From contig CBDDDI010000004.1 in assembly GCA_965226565.1 (NCBI GenBank), positions 372,001 through 436,000 of the forward strand: 64,000 nt of DNA, in the 5' to 3' direction. The notes below the pieces were generated by a model. That model ran no database searches. It was not told the DNA's origin and worked only from the letters and a program-made list of their open reading frames with translations. The position numbers and the translations under genes were made by a program. This stretch comes from SZUA-444 sp965226565 (GTDB taxonomy: Bacteria > Bacillota > Clostridia > Oscillospirales > Ruminococcaceae). Numbering within the stretch: position 1 is the stretch's first letter; the number at the start of each line of letters is the position of its first letter. Below, one piece after another: positions 42,505 to 49,157 of this stretch.

Positions 42505-42533
42505 TTGACAAATGTGCTAAAACAGATTATAAT
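42505..42533 (+). promoter_or_regulatory. Consensus promoter of the candidate antisense RNA
   Basis: TTGACA (42505-42510), exactly 17 bases, TATAAT (42528-42533). No protein-coding frame follows. Transcription would begin near 42541. Confidence 0.8.
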
Positions 42534-42540
42534 GTAAATA

Positions 42541-42648
42541 CAGTAGTTAATATAAAAGATTTATTGAAAGGCGTCTGCCTTTTATTTTAATAATTAAATA
42601 TGTTTATTTAAAATAACCGTTACTTTTGCTGAGAGACGGTTATTTTTT
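42541..42648 (+). ncRNA. Candidate antisense RNA antitoxin
   Basis: The transcript predicted from the promoter at 42505 passes a small hairpin AAAGGC-GTCT-GCCTTT (42567-42582) with TATTTT and reaches the hairpin at 42611-42645 with a run of seven T, giving about 50 or 110 bases. The longer form covers the toxin stop codon and is complementary to the 3' end of the toxin message. This is the layout of RatA/TxpA and par/Fst type antitoxins. It is a prediction; no transcript data are available here. Confidence 0.55.
42611..42648. terminator. Convergent hairpin/terminator of the toxin-antitoxin locus
   Basis: AAATAACCGT (42611-42620) pairs with ACGGTTATTT (42636-42645) around a 15-base loop. The plus strand continues with T's; the minus strand gives ATTTTAAAT. 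AACCG...CGGTT hairpins at this place are typical of small holin-like toxin loci. Confidence 0.8.
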
Positions 42649-42717
42649 TATGTACTTAATAATCTCATTTATTGAAATTAAAATAAATAATACCATTGCC
42701 ATCTCTAATATCTCCAT
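42640..42717 (-). CDS. Candidate small hydrophobic toxin (type I, holin-like)
   Basis: 25 residues: it starts MEILEMAMVLFILISI and ends NEIIKYIKK, i.e. one hydrophobic helix with a basic tail, the shape of TxpA/BsrG/Fst-class toxins. ATG 42717 has AGCGAGGCG six bases upstream. It is the only frame in a transcript with a consensus promoter, a leader of about 78 bases and a terminator overlapping its stop codon. A candidate antisense RNA is encoded opposite its 3' end. It is too short for routine gene calling; family membership is inferred from architecture, not from a close match. Confidence 0.6.
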   Translation of the reverse strand: MEILEMAMVLFILISINEIIKYIKK

Positions 42718-42748
42718 AAACATCGCCTCGCTTTTTTCATTCCACTTA

Positions 42749-42775
42749 CACCTATCTCAAAGCACACCACCTATC
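42749..42775 (-). repeat. Direct repeats in the toxin leader
   Basis: GATAGGTG occurs twice on the minus strand (42756-42749 and 42775-42768), 19 bases apart, in the untranslated leader of the toxin message. The par/Fst system also has paired direct repeats, but these are not copied in the candidate antisense RNA. Confidence 0.5.
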
Positions 42776-42801
42776 AATAAAATCATTTATATTATATATA
42801 T

Positions 42802-42831
42802 ATTATACCATAATATGTGTAATTTTGTCAA
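42802..42831 (-). promoter_or_regulatory. Consensus promoter of the toxin message
   Basis: Minus strand TTGACA (42831-42826), 18-base spacer, TATAAT (42807-42802). Confidence 0.8.
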
Positions 42832-42834
42832 TAA

Positions 42835-43160
42835 ATATATGTGAATTTTTAAGATATTTTGTTTCTTTTTGAGTTACTTTTTGTGCATAATTACTAATAA
42901 GCACAAATTCTATATAAACTATTTATTAAGCAAAAAACAATAAATATTATTAGTTTTTTATTATTTTATCAAACTTTTCTTTTTATTATCTATATAATTT
43001 TTCACATAATAAATCTTATTGCATATCATAGTACTATAGATTGAATTGATATGTATATTAACTGTTTTAATAACTCAATCTATTCTAATTCATTTCAATA
43101 TATCATAAAAATAATAAGGTAAATATATCTTATTTTTAATTTTGTATAAATAACATTTGA
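42835..43160. other. AT-rich intergenic stretch, no gene seen
   Basis: No coding frame, stable hairpin or clear promoter could be picked out between the toxin promoter and the next gene's GGGAGG site. Confidence 0.5.
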
Positions 43161-43176
43161 ATAGGGAGGACATTGT

Positions 43177-43419
43177 ATGAATTTAAACCAAAACGGTGCT
43201 AATTTTCTACTTAATATGGTAAGTAAAAAACTTGGAACTAATTCAAATCAGTTGAAAAAAGATTTACAATCTGGCGATTTAAGCCGTGTTACTAAAAATA
43301 TGAGCCCTGAAGAATCGAAAAAATTAAATAGGGCACTTACTGATAAAGATTTCGCTCAAAAAATATTTTCTTCTCCAGAAGCACAAGCTTTAATGAAAAA
43401 ACTTTCTGGAAAAAAATAA
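43177..43419 (+). CDS. Small hypothetical protein (cluster of three, gene 1)
   Basis: 80 residues, soluble and helical (NGANFLLNMVSKKLGTNSNQ, then SPEESKKLNRALTDKDFAQK and SSPEAQALMKKLSGKK). ATG 43177 follows AGGGAGGAC. It is the first of three tightly spaced genes on the plus strand. I do not recognise the family; the leucine/lysine pattern suggests a helical bundle. Confidence 0.75.
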   Translation: MNLNQNGANFLLNMVSKKLGTNSNQLKKDLQSGDLSRVTKNMSPEESKKLNRALTDKDFAQKIFSSPEAQALMKKLSGKK

Positions 43420-43468
43420 TTTTTTAATTATACACTTTAATTTTTATATAGGCTAAAGGGGTGATTAC

Positions 43469-43864
43469 ATGGACGACATGATGGGCAAAATTCAAGAAGT
43501 TTTAAGCGATGAGCAAAGCATGAATCAGATTAAAAAACTGGCAGAAATGCTTGGTGCAGGAGACATGGATGACAGCACTAGTGAGTCAGATGATAATAGC
43601 ACCCCTACACAAAGCCCTGAAAATAATGATAGCGACAGTACTTCTAACGTAGATATGTCCAAAATACTAATGATGCAAAAAATTCTACAACAAGCAAATA
43701 AAAAAGATTCTACTGTAGAATTTTTATATGCATTAAAACCACTACTTAAAGATGAGCGTAAAAAGAAAATTGATACACTAGGAAAAATTTTTAAACTCAT
43801 TGCAATTTTACCGCTAATTAAAGATAGTGGTTTGTTAGGAGGCGATTTGTTTGACTTCTTATAA
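43469..43864 (+). CDS. Hypothetical protein (cluster of three, gene 2)
   Basis: 131 residues: an N-terminal helix (MGKIQEVLSDEQSMNQIKKLAEML), an acidic Ser/Asp/Asn linker of about 40 residues, and a C-terminal helical part (STVEFLYALKPLLKDERKKKIDTLGKIFKLIAILPLI). There is no signal peptide. ATG 43469 follows AAGGGGTGA. Its end overlaps the next gene by 14 bases. Family not recognised. Confidence 0.75.
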   Translation: MDDMMGKIQEVLSDEQSMNQIKKLAEMLGAGDMDDSTSESDDNSTPTQSPENNDSDSTSNVDMSKILMMQKILQQANKKDSTVEFLYALKPLLKDERKKKIDTLGKIFKLIAILPLIKDSGLLGGDLFDFL

Positions 43865-44402
43865 TGTAGATAGTTTTAATTCTATGCACCGTGATGCAAT
43901 GAAAAGGATCAAAGAACTTCATCAAAGAGCACTTCCAAATGAAGAAGTCAAAGAAATTGAAACTGCGCAAATATCAGAAGAACCTATTGAAATAGCTGAC
44001 ATTCCAGAAGGAACATCAGCTCAAGAAAATACTAATGAAAATAATCAAAAATCTAATTCTATTTTTCAAAACAATCCATTATCACAAATGCTCGGAAATT
44101 TTTCTAATCCACTAAAAGGTGGTTCACTACTTGGGAACCTCTCTAATCCATTAAAAAATGGACCGCTTAAAGATGGTGCAAGTATGTTGTCAGGAATTTT
44201 AAATGGAAAATCTAATCCAGACAAAGATTCTTCCGGAGATTTTTTATCAGGAATCCTTGGAAAAACAGGAAGCATTGGTGATTTATTAAAAAAACTCAAT
44301 ATAGATGAAGAAAAACTTCTTATTTTATTTTTAATATATATACTATATAAAAACGGTTCTGATTATAAGCTTTTATTAGCACTTGGATACTTAATAGTAT
44401 AA
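43851..44402 (+). CDS. Hypothetical protein with Gly/Asn/Pro/Leu repeats and C-terminal hydrophobic helix (gene 3)
   Basis: 183 residues from TTG 43851, behind AGGAGGCGA. The N-terminus (NSMHRDAMKRIKELHQRALP) is helical; the middle has degenerate repeats (LGNFSNPLKGGSL, LGNLSNPLKNGPL, LSGILNGKS, LSGILGKTG); the end is hydrophobic (KLLILFLIYILYKNGSDYKLLLALGYLIV). It is coupled to gene 2 by overlap. Function unknown; the hydrophobic end suggests membrane association. Confidence 0.72.
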   Translation: MTSYNVDSFNSMHRDAMKRIKELHQRALPNEEVKEIETAQISEEPIEIADIPEGTSAQENTNENNQKSNSIFQNNPLSQMLGNFSNPLKGGSLLGNLSNPLKNGPLKDGASMLSGILNGKSNPDKDSSGDFLSGILGKTGSIGDLLKKLNIDEEKLLILFLIYILYKNGSDYKLLLALGYLIV

Positions 44403-44440
44403 ATCCATCTTTATTTTTAATAAAGACGGATTTATTTTTT
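44401..44440 (+). terminator. Terminator of the three-gene cluster
   Basis: A 15-base stem with one mismatch around TTT, then six T. It lies between convergent genes. Confidence 0.85.
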
Positions 44441-44446
44441 GTGTTA

Positions 44447-45436
44447 TTACGAAATTCTATGACATGAATCTCCAATTTCCATTTTGACATCTAACGTTAC
44501 ATGTCTTGGTTCTGAATCCGAAGGAAGAATAACTGCTTCAAATAAGTTTTTTGCAATCTTTTTGACATCTTGTTTCACTGTTGTGATCTTTGGATAAAAA
44601 TATTCCGGAGAACATCCATCAAATCCAACAACAGAAAAATCAAGCGGCACTCTAAGACCCATTTTATTAGCTCTAACTATAAATCCTCTTGCGATTGTAT
44701 CGTTAGAACACACAATAGCTGTTGGACGATCCGGTAATGTACATATATAATCAAGAGCATTAACTCCTACTTGAGCTCTCCAATCACCTTTAATTATATA
44801 CTCATCGGGCACTTCAATACCTTTTTGTTCAAGAGCTTCTAAAAATGCTTTTTTTCTTTCCTGAGCAGATATAGCTAATGGATTATCTCCTATAAAAGCA
44901 AATTTAGTATGACCTAAATTACATAAATAGTCAACAAGCATCTTTACTCCTTTTACATTGTCAGCTACAACAGATGAATATCCATCACCAACATATCTAT
45001 CGTGAAACACCAAAGTTTGATTTGATGCAGGAGATGAAAAGACTTCTTTAGTATGTCCTTCTGTAAATATTATACCTTTTGTACGTATTCCTTCACAAAA
45101 CCTTAAATATTCTTTCTCTTTTTCAGGATTGTTTTCCGTGTTACATACAATTAATGAATACTTATTTTCAAACGCTATGTTATTTAGTTCCTTTATAAGC
45201 TGCACAAAGAACGGTATCTCTATATCAAGTATAAATACAGCTATACAGTTACTTGTCTTTTGATATATATCACGTACAAGCATATTTGGAACATAGTTAT
45301 ATTCTTTTATTACCTTATTTACCTTATCTCTCGTTTCTTGCGTAGTCTTCTCAGGAGTATTCAAGACTCTTGAAACTGTTGCAACAGATACTCCTGCAGC
45401 TTTCGCAATATCTCTGATACCTATATGTTGTCTCAA
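44447..45436 (-). CDS. LacI-family transcriptional regulator
   Basis: 329 residues. The N-terminal LacI HTH reads IGIRDIAKAAGVSVATVSRVLNTPEKTTQ with the hinge helix region YVPNMLVRDI, followed by a periplasmic-binding-like sugar-sensing domain (FHDRYVGDGYSSVVADN, FIGDNPLAISAQERKKAF, AIVCSNDTIARGF). The start is TTG 45436, five bases after AGGTGAT; the ATG at 45440 is in another frame. It is divergent from the glycyl radical/sugar operon and so probably controls it in response to the imported sugar or its phosphate. A perfect palindrome in its own promoter region suggests autorepression. Confidence 0.93.
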   Translation of the reverse strand: MRQHIGIRDIAKAAGVSVATVSRVLNTPEKTTQETRDKVNKVIKEYNYVPNMLVRDIYQKTSNCIAVFILDIEIPFFVQLIKELNNIAFENKYSLIVCNTENNPEKEKEYLRFCEGIRTKGIIFTEGHTKEVFSSPASNQTLVFHDRYVGDGYSSVVADNVKGVKMLVDYLCNLGHTKFAFIGDNPLAISAQERKKAFLEALEQKGIEVPDEYIIKGDWRAQVGVNALDYICTLPDRPTAIVCSNDTIARGFIVRANKMGLRVPLDFSVVGFDGCSPEYFYPKITTVKQDVKKIAKNLFEAVILPSDSEPRHVTLDVKMEIGDSCHRIS

Positions 45437-45453
45437 TCATATCACCTCAAAAC

Positions 45454-45471
45454 AAATGTAACGTTACATTT
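45454..45471. promoter_or_regulatory. Perfect 18-base palindrome, probable operator of the LacI regulator
   Basis: AAATGTAACGTTACATTT with the central CG typical of LacI-family operators, 18 bases upstream of the regulator's start codon. No second full copy was found at the divergent promoter. Confidence 0.75.
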
Positions 45472-45523
45472 ATAATATATTATTATTTTATAACTGTCAA
45501 GAGATTATAAAAAAAATGTTAAA

Positions 45524-45575
45524 TATCCAAATTTATTTTTAATTTATTGACATTATTTTTTCATAAATTTGGATA
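45524..45575. promoter_or_regulatory. Paired inverted 13-mers upstream of the glycyl radical operon
   Basis: TATCCAAATTTAT (45524-45536) and ATAAATTTGGATA (45563-45575) are perfect inverse complements separated by 26 bases, about 120 bases upstream of the promoter. This could be a bipartite activator site or a hairpin; it does not resemble the LacI palindrome next to it. Confidence 0.5.
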
Positions 45576-45695
45576 AAATGAGCGCTTGTTACATTTTTGT
45601 CTTCGTCTTTCAACAGGCATGATAATTTTCATTGTGGAAAAGTGACAAAAAAAGGTATAATTTTGTGATGATGTATACAAAATATTCGAATTATG

Positions 45696-45723
45696 TTGAC
45701 TTTTTTGAGTATAATGATATAAT
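45696..45723 (+). promoter_or_regulatory. Putative promoter of the glycyl radical operon
   Basis: TTGACT (45696-45701), 16-base spacer, TATAAT (45718-45723), 37 bases before the start codon. Confidence 0.65.
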
Positions 45724-45759
45724 ATAGCTAAAGAAACAAGTTACATGGGAGGAGCAGAA

Positions 45760-48171
45760 ATGAATAAAAGAATTACTAAGCTACGAAACAGACTATTTGA
45801 ACAAGAACCAAAAATATGTTCTGAAAGATGTAAGATATTTACTAAATCTATCAAACAAAATGCTCTTAAACCTATAGCAATAAGAAGAGCCAATGCCTTC
45901 TATGACGTTTTAGACCAAATGACAGTATGGGTTAAAGATGATGAACTAATCGTTGGTAATCAAGCTAAATGGCCTAAATCTTCACCTATTTTTCCAGAAT
46001 ACTCAAGTAAATGGATTTTAGAAGAAATTGATGGCACTCCTTATAAATGGGACGAAAGACCAGGAGATAAATTTTATGCTGATGAAGACGTAAAAGAAGA
46101 TCTTAAAGAATGTATTAAATATTGGGAAGACAAAGCTTTAATTGATGCTTTAAGAGAATCATTACCGGATGATATATTATCTGCATGGGATGCAGGAATT
46201 ATTGATGAGACTTGGGTAAGTAGCCAAGGACTTGGAAATGAAATTGTAGATTACAATCTTGTTATTAACAAAGGTCTTAAAGATGTAATTGAAAGAATTG
46301 AAAATAGAATGTCAGAACTTGATATGAAAGAACCTGACAATGCTAAAAAAATGTTTTTCTTACAAGGTGCTTTAAAAGGTAATCAGGCTGTAATTAATTT
46401 TGCTAATAGAATTGCTGATACATGTAAAAATGAAGCAGAAAAATGTTCTGATAAGAAAAGAAAAGCTGAACTTTTAAAACTTAGCGATATATGTAACAAT
46501 GTTCCTTACAATCCTGCTAGATCTTTTCATGAAGCAGTTCAAGCAATTTACATAATTTTACTTGCTGTACATCTTGAATCAAATGGACATGCTATTTCAC
46601 TAGGAAGATTTGATCAATATGTATATCCATTCTATAAAAAAGATTTAGAAAATGGAGTTATTACAAAAGAAGAAGCACTTGAAATAATTGAATGTTTCTA
46701 TATAAAATGTAACGAATTAAACAAACTTCGTTCATGGGGAGATTCAGAATTCTTCTTAGGATATCAAATGTTTATCAACCTTGCTGTTGCTGGTCAAGAT
46801 AAAGATGGAAATGACATGACTAATGATATTTCATATTTATGTATTGAGGCTTGTGAAGAATTAAAACTTGTTACACCATCTGTTTCTGTAAAATGGTTTC
46901 CAAAAACACCTAATGAATTTATGATGAGAGCTCTTGAGGCTACTACAAAACATCAAGGTGGTATGCCAGCTTTTTATAATGACCTTGCATTTATGAGAAC
47001 TTTAAAAAATATGGGAATAGCTGATGATGATCTTTGTGAATGGTCACCTGATGGTTGTATTGAAGCATCAATTCCTGGGAAATGGGATTTTGCTGCAAAA
47101 GGTCCCTGGCTTAGTGTTGAAAAAGTGTTAGACATCACTCTTAACAATGGTGTTGATACAAACACAGGCAGACTTTATAAAGCTACTACTAAAAAAATTG
47201 AAGATTGTACTTCAATTGATGAAATATATTTTGAATACACAGAAATGCTTAAATACTTTATGGATCTTCAAGTTGAAACAGAACATGTTAGCGACTATGT
47301 TCACTGTTTGATGGATATAAACGCATTTAGATCTTCGCTTGTTGATGACTGTATTGGAAGATGTTTAGATCTTGTTGAAGGCGGCGCAATCTATTCAGCT
47401 GATGGAGGTCCAACTGCTGGAACAATTAGTTCTGGTGATGCTCTTGCTGCTCTTGATTATGCTGTATTTACAGAAAAGATTCTTACTTTAGATCAAGTTC
47501 TTCATGCTTGTAAAACAAATTATGAAGATATGTCTACTACTCCTACTGGTCCTGAAATAAGAGCTATTATGAAAAATAAAGCTCCTAAATTCGGCAATGA
47601 TGATGAAAGAGCTGATAAATGGACTGTTAATTTAGAAAATTTCATTGGTTCTAGATATCGCAATGAATACAAGAGTTCTAAATACGGAAAAGGACCTATT
47701 CCTTGTTGCTTCTCTTACAGCCAAAGTCCTGTTTCTGGCAACATTGCTTTTGGTCGTCAAGTTGGTGCTACTCCTGAAGGAAGGAAAAAAGGTGAGCCTG
47801 TTAACAACGGAATTTCTCCTTCTAACGGATCTGAAAAAAATGGTGCTACTGCTGCTTGTAACTCAGTTGGAAAACTACCAAGCATTTGGTTCCAAAAAGG
47901 TGCTATTTTTAATATGCGTTTAGCTCAAAATGCTTTTTCTACTGAAGAACAACGCCAAAGAGTTATCGCTATGATCAAAGTTTTATTTGGCAAATACGCT
48001 CAACAAATTCAATTTAATGTTGTTAACAACGAGATCTACAAAGATGCTATTAAACATCCTGAAAAATATCAAGATTTGATGGTTCGTGTTTCTGGGTATA
48101 GTGCGCTATTTACTTCTCTTGCTTATGACTGTCAAATGGATGTTATTAATAGGACTGAGATAGATATTTAA
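45760..48171 (+). CDS. Glycyl radical enzyme of the glycerol/propanediol dehydratase-like class, substrate uncertain
   Basis: 803 residues. The radical glycine is Gly779 in VRVSGYSALF, 24 residues from the end as in Clostridium butyricum glycerol dehydratase. The thiyl cysteine and base are Cys433 and Glu435 in DGCIEASIPGKWD. NGHAISLGRFDQY (His277-Ala278) aligns with the dehydratase NGHS motif and GNEIVDYN (Asn160) with GHxxPDY. So the catalytic core is kept, but the substrate-contacting His164 and Ser282 of the clostridial enzyme appear as Asn and Ala, and the GCIE-to-Asp loop is four residues shorter. Pyruvate formate-lyase is excluded by the single Cys motif. Context suggests a product of deoxysugar cleavage. 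ATG 45760 lies behind GGGAGGAG. Confidence 0.88.
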   Translation: MNKRITKLRNRLFEQEPKICSERCKIFTKSIKQNALKPIAIRRANAFYDVLDQMTVWVKDDELIVGNQAKWPKSSPIFPEYSSKWILEEIDGTPYKWDERPGDKFYADEDVKEDLKECIKYWEDKALIDALRESLPDDILSAWDAGIIDETWVSSQGLGNEIVDYNLVINKGLKDVIERIENRMSELDMKEPDNAKKMFFLQGALKGNQAVINFANRIADTCKNEAEKCSDKKRKAELLKLSDICNNVPYNPARSFHEAVQAIYIILLAVHLESNGHAISLGRFDQYVYPFYKKDLENGVITKEEALEIIECFYIKCNELNKLRSWGDSEFFLGYQMFINLAVAGQDKDGNDMTNDISYLCIEACEELKLVTPSVSVKWFPKTPNEFMMRALEATTKHQGGMPAFYNDLAFMRTLKNMGIADDDLCEWSPDGCIEASIPGKWDFAAKGPWLSVEKVLDITLNNGVDTNTGRLYKATTKKIEDCTSIDEIYFEYTEMLKYFMDLQVETEHVSDYVHCLMDINAFRSSLVDDCIGRCLDLVEGGAIYSADGGPTAGTISSGDALAALDYAVFTEKILTLDQVLHACKTNYEDMSTTPTGPEIRAIMKNKAPKFGNDDERADKWTVNLENFIGSRYRNEYKSSKYGKGPIPCCFSYSQSPVSGNIAFGRQVGATPEGRKKGEPVNNGISPSNGSEKNGATAACNSVGKLPSIWFQKGAIFNMRLAQNAFSTEEQRQRVIAMIKVLFGKYAQQIQFNVVNNEIYKDAIKHPEKYQDLMVRVSGYSALFTSLAYDCQMDVINRTEIDI

Positions 48172-48192
48172 TTCTTTTCCTCCTCTTGTAGT

Positions 48193-48218
48193 TTTGCCGG
48201 TATTTATTTATCGGCAAA
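48193..48218 (+). other. Intercistronic hairpin
   Basis: TTTGCCG (48193-48199) pairs with CGGCAAA (48212-48218) between the radical enzyme and activase genes. With no T-run it is more likely a processing or stability element. Confidence 0.5.
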
Positions 48219-48242
48219 CACTGCTGAAAGAAGTTGATTATT

Positions 48243-49148
48243 ATGAACACTGCAAGAATTTTTAATATTGAAAGATTTGCTACTGAAGATGGCAATGGAA
48301 TACGTACTGTTGTATTTCTTAAAGGTTGCAGACTTAATTGTAAATGGTGTGCTAATCCTGAATCTCAATCTTTTAATAAACAAATTATGTTCAACGCTAA
48401 TGCTTGCACAGCATGTGAAAAATGTATTAATATTTGTCCACAAAACGCTATACAAAAACTTGATGGTTTTGGATATATAACAGATAAATTCAAATGTACT
48501 TTATGTTTGAAATGCATTGAAGCTTGTTACCATAATGCAAGAAGTGTTATGGGAGAAGATTTTACAATTGATGAATTACTATTAGAACTTTTAAAAGATA
48601 AAGAATATTATGAAATGTCTGGTGGAGGAATAACTTTTTCTGGCGGAGAACCTTTAATTTATTCAGATTTTATTTCTGAAATCACTCAAAAATTACATGA
48701 AAATAATATAAATGTTTTAGTTGAAACATGCGGATACATACAAAAAGAAAACCTACAAAAAGCTTCAAAATATGTCGATGAATTCTTTTTTGACATTAAA
48801 CAAATGGATTCTTTAAAACACAAAGAATTATGTGGAGAAGAAAATACAATTATTCTTGAAAATTTAAAATGGCTTAATGATAATTTTAAAGGTCAAATTT
48901 CAGTAAGATATCCTTTTATTCCTAATTGCAACGATGATGAAAATGATATTGAAGCTTTTTTAAAATTTGTAAGTACACTCCATAATGTGAAAGAAGTTTG
49001 GTTTTTGCCATATCATAGACTTGGTATTCCAAAATATCAAGGACTTGGACGAATTTATGAAATGGGAAATATGAAATCTTTAAAATTCAAAGATATTACT
49101 TATTTGAAAAAATATCAAAATAAATACTGTTTTAAAATCAGAATTTAG
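48243..49148 (+). CDS. Glycyl radical enzyme activase (radical SAM)
   Basis: 301 residues. It has the radical SAM cluster motif CRLNCKWC near residue 32, a ferredoxin-like insert with two four-cysteine sets (CTACEKCINICP and CTLCLKCIEACY), as in dehydratase and arylacetate-type activases, and MSGGGITFSGGEPLIY. It abstracts hydrogen from Gly779 of the preceding enzyme using SAM and is oxygen sensitive. ATG 48243 is the likeliest start; the in-frame TTG 48234 abuts the weak AAAGAAG site. Confidence 0.95.
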   Translation: MNTARIFNIERFATEDGNGIRTVVFLKGCRLNCKWCANPESQSFNKQIMFNANACTACEKCINICPQNAIQKLDGFGYITDKFKCTLCLKCIEACYHNARSVMGEDFTIDELLLELLKDKEYYEMSGGGITFSGGEPLIYSDFISEITQKLHENNINVLVETCGYIQKENLQKASKYVDEFFFDIKQMDSLKHKELCGEENTIILENLKWLNDNFKGQISVRYPFIPNCNDDENDIEAFLKFVSTLHNVKEVWFLPYHRLGIPKYQGLGRIYEMGNMKSLKFKDITYLKKYQNKYCFKIRI

Positions 49149-49157
49149 GAGGTAAAA

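Noticed and set aside
42757..42786. Nine-codon frame in the toxin leader (possible leader peptide)
   Set aside because: It lies only about nine bases after the predicted transcript start and has no ribosome binding site.
43525..44299. Minus-strand frames opposite the three-gene cluster
   Set aside because: Shadows of plus-strand genes that have good ribosome binding sites and a common terminator.
45760..48171. Naming the glycyl radical enzyme pyruvate formate-lyase or propanediol dehydratase
   Set aside because: It has a single catalytic Cys motif (GCIE), not the Cys-Cys of pyruvate formate-lyase, and the hydroxyl-binding residues of characterised diol dehydratases are not conserved, so no specific name is given.
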